Under the pieces are notes generated by a model. It was given only the letters and a program-made list of their open reading frames with translations, was not told the origin of the DNA and did no database searches. The position numbers and the translations under genes were made by a program. Positions 9,317 through 18,269 of a DNA stretch of 64,000 bases are shown here, piece by piece. Position 1 is the stretch's first letter. Every line of letters begins with the position of its first letter. Origin of the DNA: Brachyspira hampsonii (GTDB taxonomy: Bacteria; Spirochaetota; Brachyspiria; Brachyspirales; Brachyspiraceae); NCBI RefSeq assembly GCF_001746205.1, contig NZ_MDCO01000006.1:1-64000 (forward strand), written 5' to 3'.

Positions 9317-9876
9317 AGTGTTCCCCTCAAATCATCATAAGGATCTTTTCGTAAAAGTATAGAATTAGAAATAAAAGCTCCTATCATAAAGCCTACTATT
9401 AGTACAGCATTTGAGAGTAATACTACATAAGCTCCGTTAATTACATCTGAAACTTCTACTAAAGTTAATATATATGAACTATATCTTATATATAAGATTA
9501 ACATTTCTATAATACAAATCAAAAATGATACTAAAGGATATAAAAGACTTATTAATATGGCTAATTTTCTTATAGCTAATTTAGTAGCTCCGAATATACG
9601 CAAAGTAGAAAACATTCTGCTGTTCTTTGAAAATATATAAGAGCTGGATATTGCAGAATATAATACCCCTATTATTAATATTCCTATAAATAAAGCGTAT
9701 ATAGAAAACTCTCTGAAGAAAGGTATATTTTCATTTAATAATATTTCATATTTCCATACTAAGCTGAATATAGAAGTTACAGTCATAAGCTGAGATAATG
9801 AAATAAATATTATTATTGAAAATACAATACTTCCTTTAATAAGTTTTGAAGCATATCCTATAGTTGAATTATACAC
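9313..9876 (-). CDS. FtsX-like ABC permease, short
   Basis: The 187-residue protein has four predicted membrane segments (about 15-40, 58-78, 106-130, 150-173) in the FtsX-domain arrangement. STLRIFGATKLAIRKL after the second segment is the family's cytoplasmic coupling motif (usually LRxxGAxxxxI). It lacks the large periplasmic domain of MacB or LolC/E, so it resembles only the C-terminal transmembrane half of those proteins. It overlaps the ATPase gene by four bases. Substrate unknown; lipoprotein or lipid handling is plausible but not shown. Confidence 0.65.
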   Translation of the reverse strand: MYNSTIGYASKLIKGSIVFSIIIFISLSQLMTVTSIFSLVWKYEILLNENIPFFREFSIYALFIGILIIGVLYSAISSSYIFSKNSRMFSTLRIFGATKLAIRKLAILISLLYPLVSFLICIIEMLILYIRYSSYILTLVEVSDVINGAYVVLLSNAVLIVGFMIGAFISNSILLRKDPYDDLRGTL

Positions 9877-9956
9877 AATAAAAAACCTTTTATTTTTTTT
9901 AACCTATTAGCCGTATCTTTGTAAAATAGCTCTAAAATTCAATATCGATATTATCT

Positions 9957-10000
9957 ATGATTACTTAAGCAAATTATTTTTACTATATATAAGTAATCAT
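9957..10000 (-). terminator. Weak hairpin at the 3' end of the lipoprotein gene
   Basis: ATGATTACTTA pairs with TAAGTAATCAT across a 22-base loop, overlapping the last codon of the lipoprotein gene. There is no clear T tract, so it may be a stability element rather than a terminator. Confidence 0.3.
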
Positions 10001-10521
10001 CTTAATGTTCCAAATTCTATTGTATTAAAATTATCTACCTCTTCTATTAGAGGAATAGGATATTCAGACATATCTTTTCCTTCTCTTAAGGTATTGTATA
10101 TTGTTAAATTATTTTTTTTCCAATCGGATAATCTTTTTTTGTATTCTTTTGTATAGCCTGAAGTCATTTCTAATATACCATTATTCAAAATAAAGCCTAC
10201 TAGCATATTTACATTGCTGTTTGGAATAGAATCTCTTACATCATAAGCAACATAATTTAGAGGCATCTTTTCATAGTAATAAGCATTAGTAGAACTTTCT
10301 GCATATAAAAATATTCCTGTACCTCTTTTTATACCATTTATTTTATATTCTACATTTCCATTTTCTTTAAATGTGTATAAATATCCGTTAGGAGCAAGCA
10401 CGCTTTTACCCTTAACCGATTTTATCCATACATTATTGTATTTACTATCAGATACTTTAACATTAGAGGCACAAGAGCTTATAATAAATAATAAGATGAA
10501 TATACTATACAATTTCAACAT
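9997..10521 (-). CDS. Predicted lipoprotein, unknown function
   Basis: The 174-residue protein starts with a lipoprotein signal (MLKLYSIFILLFIISSCAS): a charged n-region, hydrophobic core and lipobox ending at Cys17. The remainder is a single small soluble domain with IWIKSVKGK-type and YTFKENGNVEYKING motifs suggesting a beta-rich, lipocalin-like or META-like fold, and a Lys-rich helix near 130. It would be anchored in the membrane by lipidation. I do not recognise a family. It is transcribed divergently from mfd. Confidence 0.6.
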   Translation of the reverse strand: MLKLYSIFILLFIISSCASNVKVSDSKYNNVWIKSVKGKSVLAPNGYLYTFKENGNVEYKINGIKRGTGIFLYAESSTNAYYYEKMPLNYVAYDVRDSIPNSNVNMLVGFILNNGILEMTSGYTKEYKKRLSDWKKNNLTIYNTLREGKDMSEYPIPLIEEVDNFNTIEFGTLR

Positions 10522-10697
10522 AAGATACCTTATTTAAAAATATTTTTTTTATTTTCGGCATAAAAACTAATTATAATATAAAATTATATTTGTATTAATT
10601 TTTCAAAACCTTTTCATTATGAACTATTGCTATTTAATAAAATAATATTTATTATATATTGACATTTTTAACACATTATATAAATGGTAAAAGTAAT

Positions 10698-13600
10698 ATG
10701 TACAATAATGAATCAATATATAGAGAATTAATAGAAAGATTTTCAAAAAGTGAAGAATTTGTAAATTTCGATATAAAAAAAACAAAAAGCATAACAGGAC
10801 TTAAAGGCGGAAGTGATTCTTTATTTTTTGCTTCTATTTTTAATACCGAAAGTATTTTAATAATCAAAGAAAATGAAAGCGATGCTATGCTTCTAAGCCA
10901 ATCTTTAAATTTTTACAATATACCTAATTATTATTTTCCTGATTATGATACCGTTCCTTTTACTAAAATGTCCCCTATTACTGATATAGCACAGGAAAGA
11001 ATAAATATATTGTATAAATTGATAAATAAAGAAAAATCTATAATAATAACAACAATAAATGCTGTAACTAGAAAATTACCAAATAGAAATGATTTGAAAA
11101 AGCTGCCTATATATTTAAATGTAGGAGATAAATTAGATTTAGATAATTTAAGATTAACATTATATGATTTAGGATATGTTATAGAAAGAGAAGTTGCTGA
11201 AAAAGGTACTGCTTCTGTAAGAGGAAGTATAGTAGATATATTTTCTGTGGAATATGATAATCCTATTAGAATAGAATTATTTGATGATGAAATAGAGAGT
11301 ATAAGATTATTCAATATAGAAGACGGAAGATCTTTCAAAAATGCAGAAAATATCATTATTTATCCTGTGAGAGAAGCTGTATATAGTGATTCGGCGGTAA
11401 ACGACTTTTTAAACAGTAATGATATTAATGATGAAATTAAAGACAATATAATAAAAAGAAAATATTTCGCCGGAAGTGAAAATTTACTGCCTATTTTTTA
11501 TAGCGATTTAGAAACTATATTTGATTATTTTGATTATGGTTATGTATTTATTGATGATGCTTTAAAATTAAAAAATAAATTTATCACTGTTATAGATACT
11601 ATAAAAGAAAATTTTAATGACATAGATAATATATTCAGCATAATAGGAGATATTTATAAACTTTATATTGATAATAATTACTTTTCTGAGATAGTAAAAA
11701 AATCAATAAATATATCTCCTTTCATAACAGATACAGATATATATAAATTTAACTTTTTAGAAGGTCTTTCTTTTAAATCAAGATTAACAGATTTTCTTGA
11801 TTATGTTAAAGAATATAGAGAAAAAGATTATTTAATTATTTTATCCACAGGACATAATGATCAGGCATTAAGATTTTATAAGATAATGCAGGATTTATCA
11901 CCAATAATCATAACTGAAAATGAAATAGAAGATGAAGAAAAAGTATCTGAAGATAAAGAAAATAATAACAATAAAGAAATAATAAATAACAGCATAGAAA
12001 ATACTGATAATAATGAAGATAATAAAGAAATAATTCTTGAAGATAATAATAAATATGAAGAAATAAAAAAAGATTATTCACAAAATGAAAATAATTTTTA
12101 TATAATAACTACCCAAGCATCATCAGGTTTTATAAAAGATGATATGAAAACAATATTCATAGCAGATTGGGAAGTGTTTGGAAGAAAGAGAAAAAAGGTA
12201 AGAAAAATACCTAAAGTTAATAAAAACTTAATAGAAACATTTGTAGATTTGAATGTAGGAGATTATGCTGTACATGTTAATTATGGTATAGGAAAATATT
12301 TAGGTCTTACGAGAAAAATGTCTAATGGTAAAGAAAAAGACTATATCACATTAGAATATGCTAAAGGCGATAAACTTTATATACCTGTAGAACAAATGAA
12401 CTTCGTGCAGAAATACATATCCGGACATGGCGAAGCTCCTAAATTAACATTGTTAGGAGGAAGTGCTTGGGATAAAATAAAGAGCAAGGCAAGAGAAGAT
12501 GCATTAGCTACTGCCAGAGAATTAATAAAACTTTATGCTATAAGATCCAATATTAGAGGAAATATTTATGGGTCTGATACTCAATGGCAGGACGATTTTG
12601 AAGCTTCATTTCGTTATGAGGAAACGGTTGATCAGTTAAGAGCTATTAATGATATAAAAGAGGATATGGAAAGCGGAAAAATGATGGACAGACTTGTATG
12701 CGGAGATGTAGGATTTGGAAAAACAGAAGTGGCATTCAGAGCTGTATTCAAAGCTATAATGGCAGGAAAACAATGTGCTATACTCTGCCCTACTACCATA
12801 TTATCACAGCAGCATTATAACAATGCCAAAAAAAGATTTGAAGATTTTCCTATTAGAATAGAAGTTTTAAATAGATTCATTACAAGCAAACAAGCCAAGA
12901 AAAATAAAGAATTATTAAAAACAGGCTCCTGCGATTTAATAGTAGGAACTCATATGCTTTTATCCAAAGATATTGAGTTTAAAAATCTCGGACTTATAGT
13001 TATAGATGAAGAGCAGAGATTTGGTGTTAAGCATAAAGAAGCATTAAAAAAATTGAGATTAGAAACAGATGTTCTCACTCTTTCAGCTACGCCTATACCT
13101 AGAACTTTAAATATGGCTTTAACAGGAATAAGAGATATAAGTATAATAGAAACCCCTCCATTAAATAGAATACCTGTAAAAACTTTCGTTACAGAGTTCA
13201 GTGAAGATGCAGTTATCAATGCAATAGAAAGAGAACTTAAAAGAGAAGGACAAGTATTTTACCTTTATAACAGAATAGACACGATAGAATCATTCGCACT
13301 TATGATAAAAAAACTTTGTCCTAAGGCAAGAATATGCGTAGCACATGGAAGAATGACAGGGCATCAGTTAGAAAAAATAATGGAAGATTTTATTAATCAT
13401 AAATATGACATACTAGTATCAACTACCATAATAGAAAACGGCATAGACATACCTAATGCTAATACTATACTAATAGACAATGCAAATAAATTAGGATTAT
13501 CCGAACTTTATCAATTAAGAGGAAGAGTTGGAAGAAGCGACAGAGAGGCTTATGCTTATATGTTCTATCCAAGCGATTTAGCTCTTACAGAAGTTGCTTA

Positions 13601-14441
13601 CAAAAGACTTGAAGCTATATCCGAACATACAGATTTAGGGGCAGGATTTAAAATAGCTATGCGTGATTTGGAAATAAGAGGAGCAGGAAATATTTTAGGT
13701 AAAGAGCAATCCGGTATGATATATCAGGTAGGTTATGAACTTTATACTCAAATGCTTGAAGAAGCTGCTAATGAATATAAAGGCGAAATAAAAGAAGTAA
13801 CATTCGATACTGTTATAGATTTGAAGCATAATTTATTTATTCCTGACTCTTATATAGCAGATTCAAAAGAGAAAATATCCGCATACAAATTAATAATGCG
13901 TTCTCAAAGCGACGAGGATATAGAATATTCTAAAGAGTTTATGACAGATAAATACGGAAAACTTCCTAAAGAATTAGAAGATATTTTCAATATAGCAAAA
14001 CTCAAAATCATATTAAAAAGAATTAGAATATTATCTGTTATAGAGGGACAGTATAATATATATCTTAAACTTGATAAACTTTCAAAAATAGATACTGATA
14101 AACTTGTAAAATTAATAAATACTAAAAATTCAGGAGTTTATTTTGATAAGGATAATCTTAATCAATTAATAATACCTGTTGTAAATGAAAAAGAAAATGA
14201 TATTGAATGGAAGTTAGAAAAAATAAAAAATGTAATATTAGAAATAGAAAGTGAAAATTACTTATCAGATAATAATTCACAAAATGAAAGTAATGAAAAC
14301 ACTGCAAATATAGAAAACAATAAAAAAGAAGAACATTCTAAAATGAGCATTGCAGAAGCTAATCTAAAAAATAACAAAAATAATAAAAAAAGAACTATAT
14401 CAAGAAGATCTCCTAAATTAATAAAAGTAAATAAAAAATAA
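10698..14441 (+). CDS. mfd: Transcription-repair coupling factor Mfd
   Basis: A protein of about 1247 residues that releases stalled RNA polymerase and recruits UvrA to the lesion. Visible parts: a UvrB-like N-terminal region, the CarD-like RNA-polymerase-interacting domain (LNVGDYAVHVNYGIGKYLG), the RecG-like translocase with Walker A GDVGFGKTE (about 669), DEEQRFG (about 770), SATPIPRTL and the GRVGRSDREAYAY motif VI, and a C-terminal TRCF domain. A strongly acidic, Asn/Glu-rich insertion of about 70 residues precedes the RID, and the C-terminal tail is Asn/Lys-rich; both look like lineage-specific low-complexity additions. I chose the ATG at 10698 rather than a TTG 39 bases earlier because that TTG lies in a TTGACA (-35-like) sequence. 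Confidence 0.95.
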   Translation: MYNNESIYRELIERFSKSEEFVNFDIKKTKSITGLKGGSDSLFFASIFNTESILIIKENESDAMLLSQSLNFYNIPNYYFPDYDTVPFTKMSPITDIAQERINILYKLINKEKSIIITTINAVTRKLPNRNDLKKLPIYLNVGDKLDLDNLRLTLYDLGYVIEREVAEKGTASVRGSIVDIFSVEYDNPIRIELFDDEIESIRLFNIEDGRSFKNAENIIIYPVREAVYSDSAVNDFLNSNDINDEIKDNIIKRKYFAGSENLLPIFYSDLETIFDYFDYGYVFIDDALKLKNKFITVIDTIKENFNDIDNIFSIIGDIYKLYIDNNYFSEIVKKSINISPFITDTDIYKFNFLEGLSFKSRLTDFLDYVKEYREKDYLIILSTGHNDQALRFYKIMQDLSPIIITENEIEDEEKVSEDKENNNNKEIINNSIENTDNNEDNKEIILEDNNKYEEIKKDYSQNENNFYIITTQASSGFIKDDMKTIFIADWEVFGRKRKKVRKIPKVNKNLIETFVDLNVGDYAVHVNYGIGKYLGLTRKMSNGKEKDYITLEYAKGDKLYIPVEQMNFVQKYISGHGEAPKLTLLGGSAWDKIKSKAREDALATARELIKLYAIRSNIRGNIYGSDTQWQDDFEASFRYEETVDQLRAINDIKEDMESGKMMDRLVCGDVGFGKTEVAFRAVFKAIMAGKQCAILCPTTILSQQHYNNAKKRFEDFPIRIEVLNRFITSKQAKKNKELLKTGSCDLIVGTHMLLSKDIEFKNLGLIVIDEEQRFGVKHKEALKKLRLETDVLTLSATPIPRTLNMALTGIRDISIIETPPLNRIPVKTFVTEFSEDAVINAIERELKREGQVFYLYNRIDTIESFALMIKKLCPKARICVAHGRMTGHQLEKIMEDFINHKYDILVSTTIIENGIDIPNANTILIDNANKLGLSELYQLRGRVGRSDREAYAYMFYPSDLALTEVAYKRLEAISEHTDLGAGFKIAMRDLEIRGAGNILGKEQSGMIYQVGYELYTQMLEEAANEYKGEIKEVTFDTVIDLKHNLFIPDSYIADSKEKISAYKLIMRSQSDEDIEYSKEFMTDKYGKLPKELEDIFNIAKLKIILKRIRILSVIEGQYNIYLKLDKLSKIDTDKLVKLINTKNSGVYFDKDNLNQLIIPVVNEKENDIEWKLEKIKNVILEIESENYLSDNNSQNESNENTANIENNKKEEHSKMSIAEANLKNNKNNKKRTISRRSPKLIKVNKK

Positions 14442-14458
14442 TATAATTTTAATTTATT

Positions 14459-14514
14459 AAACTACATTAAGTATAATAACACGCTACAAATTATACATAG
14501 TGTAGTTTTTTTTA
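14459..14514 (+). terminator. Terminator of mfd
   Basis: AAACTACATTAAGTATAAT pairs with ATTATACATAGTGTAGTTT over two small internal mismatches, followed by a run of eight or more T. Confidence 0.75.
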
Positions 14515-14520
14515 TATTTT

Positions 14521-14583
14521 TTTGATTGAAATTGATTATTTTTGATTGATTTTGATTGATTTTTATAGTTTTTTTGATATAAT
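14521..14583 (+). promoter_or_regulatory. fru operon promoter with phased 10-bp direct repeats (candidate FruR operator)
   Basis: Four near-identical decamers start exactly 10 bases apart at 14521, 14531, 14541 and 14551; three contain TTTGATTGA and the second is degenerate (ATTGATTATT). The last overlaps a -35 TTGATT (14556-14561), with TATAAT at 14578-14583 after 16 bases. Helically phased repeats over the -35 of a DeoR-family regulator's own operon suggest an operator. The repeats and promoter are seen directly; the regulator-operator link is inferred. Confidence 0.55.
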
Positions 14584-14618
14584 TATTAATATAAAGATTG
14601 AATGAGGTAAGAATAAAA

Positions 14619-15362
14619 GTGCTGAAAGTAAGCAGATATGAATTAATTTTTGAAGTTATAAAAGAGAAAAAGAATATCAAAATAGAAGAACTGATTGAAA
14701 GACTTAATGTTTCAGAGGCAACTATAAGGAGAGATTTAACATTTCTTGAAAAAGCAGGAAAAATAAGAAGAGTTCATGGAGGTGCTATATTAGTTGATAC
14801 TCAGGAAGAAAGTTTGATATACAAAAAGGAAATATATTCAGAAGAAAAAGAAAAAATAGGAAAGTTTGCTGCTTCTTTGGCTGAAAGCGGTAATACAATA
14901 TATTTAGATGCGGGAACAAGTGTTTTTGCCATGATTAAATATTTAGCAGGCATAGAAAATATAAAAGTGCTAACTAACGGTTTAAGTCATATAGAAGAAC
15001 TTTATAACAAAAAAATAGAATCATACTTAATAGGCGGAAAAATGAAAATGCTTACAGGGGCTTTAGTTGGAGCTAGTGCTGTTTTATCAATAAGGAATTT
15101 CAATTTTGATTTAGCATTTATGGGAGCAAATGCAATAGATATTAACGGATATTCTACACCAGACAGTGAGGAGGCATTAATAAAAAGTGAAGCTGCTTCA
15201 AAAGCGAATAAAACTTATTTTCTATGCGATGAATCAAAATTAAAAAAGAAAAGTTTTATTAATTTTTATAACTTAGAAGATTCCTATTTGATAACTAATG
15301 CAAAAGAGATAGATGATAATATAAAAAATAAATTAAAAGGATTATTTATTGTTAATCAATAA
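14619..15362 (+). CDS. fruR: DeoR-family transcriptional regulator of the fructose operon
   Basis: About 247 residues with an N-terminal DeoR helix-turn-helix (LIFEVIKEKKNIKIEELI, then SEATIRRDLTFLEKAGKIRR, then VHGGAIL) and a C-terminal sugar-phosphate-sensing domain with the conserved LDAGTSVFAMIKYL, LTNGL and MGANAIDINGYSTPD segments. DeoR proteins beside fruK and fruA normally repress them until fructose-1-phosphate accumulates. I place the start at GTG 14619, preceded by GAGGTAAG; the longer TTG start at 14598 would put the ribosome site inside the gene. fruK follows by 17 bases, so the regulator is the first gene of the operon and probably autoregulates through the phased repeats upstream. 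Confidence 0.85.
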   Translation: MLKVSRYELIFEVIKEKKNIKIEELIERLNVSEATIRRDLTFLEKAGKIRRVHGGAILVDTQEESLIYKKEIYSEEKEKIGKFAASLAESGNTIYLDAGTSVFAMIKYLAGIENIKVLTNGLSHIEELYNKKIESYLIGGKMKMLTGALVGASAVLSIRNFNFDLAFMGANAIDINGYSTPDSEEALIKSEAASKANKTYFLCDESKLKKKSFINFYNLEDSYLITNAKEIDDNIKNKLKGLFIVNQ

Positions 15363-15379
15363 AAAGTGAGGGATTATTT

Positions 15380-16297
15380 ATGATATATACTTTAACATTA
15401 AACCCAGCTGTAGATTATTATATAGGCATGGATAACTTTGAAGAGGGAGAATTAAACAAAGTTAATAATGCCTATACATTGGCTGGAGGAAAGGGAATAA
15501 ATGTTTCTAAAGTTTTAAAAAATTTCAATATTGATTCTATTGCTTTAGGTTTTTGCGGAGGATTCACAGGAGATTATATAAAAAAGCATCTTAAAGAATA
15601 TGGCATCAAAGAAAATTTTATTGATTTAGAAGAAGATACAAGAATCAATATAAAATTAAAAACAAATAAAACAGAAAGTGAAATAGCAGGAAAATCGCCT
15701 AATATTTCAAAAGAAAAAGTTAATGAACTTTTAAATTATATAAAAAATAATATAAAAGAAAATGATATATTAGTATTATCCGGAAGCGTGCCGAACTCTA
15801 TAGAAAGCAGCATATATAAAGACATTATATCAATAGCAAATAAAAATATAAAAGTGATACTAGATGCAAGAGATGAGGCATTCAAATTCGGATTAAAATC
15901 AGGAGTATTTCTTACAAAACCAAATAAAAAAGAATTAAGCGAATATTTTAATAAACAAATAGAAAACACAGAAGATATTATAAAGTATGCAAGAGAATTA
16001 ATAAAAGAGGGAAGCGAGAATGTAATAGTATCTTTAGGTAAAGACGGATCTATTTTAGTAACAAAAGATGAGGCATATTTAGGAAATGCCCCGGACGGAA
16101 AGTTAATAAGTTCTGTTGGAGCTGGGGATTCTATGGTGGCAGGTATAGTTTATGGTATAAGTACAAATCTTAATTTAACTGATGCTTATAAATATGCTAT
16201 AGCAAGCGGAAGTTCTACTGCTTGTTCTGAAGGTTTAACTGCATTTGATAGTATGAAGAAATTTTTAGAGAATACAGAAATAAAAAAAGTTAATTAA
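15380..16297 (+). CDS. fruK: 1-phosphofructokinase
   Basis: The 305-residue product is a PfkB/ribokinase-family kinase: the N-terminal signature GGKGINVSKVLKN (about 36-48) and the C-terminal anion-hole and catalytic base motif SSVGAGDSMVAGIVYG (about 246-261, Asp about 252). Position between a DeoR regulator and a fructose PTS permease identifies 1-phosphofructokinase, which turns the imported fructose-1-phosphate into fructose-1,6-bisphosphate, rather than tagatose-6-phosphate kinase. Cytoplasmic. GTGAGG precedes the ATG. Confidence 0.93.
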   Translation: MIYTLTLNPAVDYYIGMDNFEEGELNKVNNAYTLAGGKGINVSKVLKNFNIDSIALGFCGGFTGDYIKKHLKEYGIKENFIDLEEDTRINIKLKTNKTESEIAGKSPNISKEKVNELLNYIKNNIKENDILVLSGSVPNSIESSIYKDIISIANKNIKVILDARDEAFKFGLKSGVFLTKPNKKELSEYFNKQIENTEDIIKYARELIKEGSENVIVSLGKDGSILVTKDEAYLGNAPDGKLISSVGAGDSMVAGIVYGISTNLNLTDAYKYAIASGSSTACSEGLTAFDSMKKFLENTEIKKVN

Positions 16298-16327
16298 TTT
16301 TATAAATAAAAAAAACGGAGGCTAACA

Positions 16328-18205
16328 ATGCTAAAAGATGTCATAACTTTAGATTGTATTAATGTAGATCTAAAGGGAACAACAAAATCAGAAATTATAG
16401 ATGAAATGGTTGATATTCTCTATAATAACGGCAGATTAAATGACAAAGAAGAGTACAAGCAGGAAATACTAAAAAGAGAAGCTCAAAGCTCAACAGGTAT
16501 GGAAGAAGGTATAGCAATACCGCATGGTAAAACTAAGGCTGTAAAGATTCCTACAGTTGCAATAGGTATTTCTAAAAAAGGTGTTGACTATGAATCATTA
16601 GATGGTGAGCCTTCGCATTTATTTTTTATGATAGCAGCTCCTGAAAACTCTAATGACTCTCATATAGAATTATTATCCAAAATAACTACTCTTCTTCTTG
16701 AAGATGATATAAGAGAGGCATTATTAAATGCAAAAACTAAAGAAGAAGTATTTGATATATTAGTAAAAAATGCTGAAAAAGATAATGAAAACTCCTCATT
16801 AAATCAGGAAAGCAGTGATAATAATGATTCATATCAGGTGTTAGCCGTAACAGCATGTCCTACAGGAATAGCACATACTTATATGGCTGCTGATGCTTTG
16901 CTTAAAAAAGGTAAAGAACTTGGAATTACTATAAAAGTAGAAACTAATGGATCAAGCGGTGTAAAAAATGAGCTTACAAAAGATGAAATAAAAAATGCAA
17001 AAGGAATCATAGTAGCAGCAGACAAAAATGTTGCTATGGATAGATTCGCTGGAAAGAATGTTGATATAGTAGGCGTTAAAGAGGCTATAAAAAATCCTGA
17101 GCAGTTAATAAAAAATGCATTAAATCAAACAGCACCTATATATCAAATTAATTCTGATGGTACTTCTTCAAACAAATTTGCTAAAAAGCCTAAAACAGGA
17201 GTATACAAGCATTTAATGTCAGGTGTATCAAATATGCTTCCGTTTGTAGTAGGCGGAGGTATACTTATAGCATTTTCATTTATGTTTGGTATTAATGCAA
17301 GCAATCCTAATGATCCTTCATACAATTATTTTGCTAAACTTTTAAATGATATAGGAGGCGGCAATGCCTTCTTCTTGATGGTTCCTGTAATGGCAGCATT
17401 TATTGGTATGAGTATTGCTGACAGACCGGGATTTGCTCCTGCTATGGTTGGAGGGCTTATATCATTAAACAGCGGCGGCGGATTTTTAGGCGGACTTATA
17501 GGCGGTTTTTTGGGCGGATATATTACTCTTTTACTAAAAAAAGTATTTTCTAAATTGCCTGAAAGTTTGGACGGAATTAAACCTGTTTTACTATATCCGT
17601 TATTTGGAATATTTTTCACAGGTGCTATAATGTATTTATTCATAGTTGACCCAATAGCGGCAATAAACTCTGGACTTTCTAATTTCTTAAAAAATATGGG
17701 TACAGGAAACTTAATATTATTGGGAGCTGTGCTTGGTGCTATGATGTCCACTGATATGGGAGGACCTATAAATAAAGCGGCTTTCACATTCGGTATAGCA
17801 ATGATAGCTTCAGGTGATTATGCTCCTCATGCTGCTGTTATGGCTGGTGGTATGGTTCCGCCTTTGGGTATAGCATTAGCTACTACAATATTTAGAAATA
17901 AATTCACAGCAGATGAAAAAGATGCAGGAAAAACTTGCTATGTTATGGGACTTTCTTTTATTACTGAAGGAGCTATACCATTTGCCGCATCAGATCCTAT
18001 AAGAGTTATTCCTTCTTGTATGATTGGTGCTGCTATTGCCGGAGCTTTAACTATGGCTTTTCGTATAGAACTTAGAGCTCCTCATGGCGGAATATTTGTT
18101 CTTCCTATAGTGAATAATCCTGTAATGTATTTACTTGCTATAGTGATAGGTTCTGTAATAACTGCAGCAATACTAGGATTTATTAAGAAACCGGCAGAAA
18201 ATTAA
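16328..18205 (+). CDS. fruA: Fructose-specific PTS permease, EIIABC fusion
   Basis: The 625-residue protein joins three PTS domains: EIIA at about 1-145 with the phospho-histidine in EGIAIPHGKTKAV; EIIB at about 170-265 with the phospho-cysteine in AVTACPTGIAHTYMAADALL; and EIIC from about 290 with multiple membrane segments and the fructose-family glycine-rich loops. It takes up fructose and phosphorylates it to fructose-1-phosphate at the membrane, feeding FruK next to it. EI and HPr are not in the window. AACGGAGG sits at good spacing before the ATG. A shared hairpin terminator separates it from the converging OppA gene. Confidence 0.95.
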   Translation: MLKDVITLDCINVDLKGTTKSEIIDEMVDILYNNGRLNDKEEYKQEILKREAQSSTGMEEGIAIPHGKTKAVKIPTVAIGISKKGVDYESLDGEPSHLFFMIAAPENSNDSHIELLSKITTLLLEDDIREALLNAKTKEEVFDILVKNAEKDNENSSLNQESSDNNDSYQVLAVTACPTGIAHTYMAADALLKKGKELGITIKVETNGSSGVKNELTKDEIKNAKGIIVAADKNVAMDRFAGKNVDIVGVKEAIKNPEQLIKNALNQTAPIYQINSDGTSSNKFAKKPKTGVYKHLMSGVSNMLPFVVGGGILIAFSFMFGINASNPNDPSYNYFAKLLNDIGGGNAFFLMVPVMAAFIGMSIADRPGFAPAMVGGLISLNSGGGFLGGLIGGFLGGYITLLLKKVFSKLPESLDGIKPVLLYPLFGIFFTGAIMYLFIVDPIAAINSGLSNFLKNMGTGNLILLGAVLGAMMSTDMGGPINKAAFTFGIAMIASGDYAPHAAVMAGGMVPPLGIALATTIFRNKFTADEKDAGKTCYVMGLSFITEGAIPFAASDPIRVIPSCMIGAAIAGALTMAFRIELRAPHGGIFVLPIVNNPVMYLLAIVIGSVITAAILGFIKKPAEN

Positions 18206-18220
18206 CATATATCTTCTTAA

Positions 18221-18258
18221 AAAGGCTGTATTCTTATTTAATAAGGATACAGCCAAAT
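18221..18258. terminator. Bidirectional terminator between fruA and oppA-like gene
   Basis: GGCTGTATTCTTATT pairs with AATAAGGATACAGCC with almost no loop. It lies between two converging genes, with A-rich sequence on the left and A/T-rich sequence on the right. Confidence 0.7.
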
Positions 18259-18269
18259 AAAACTTCAAA

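Noticed and set aside
10659-10697. Upstream TTG start for mfd
   Set aside because: The TTG lies in a TTGACA hexamer, and ATG 10,698 has a better ribosome site and family-consistent N-terminus.
17143-17787. Antisense ORFs within fruA, and similar ones within gyrA and mfd
   Set aside because: They are frames opposite strongly supported genes, without ribosome sites or recognisable domains.
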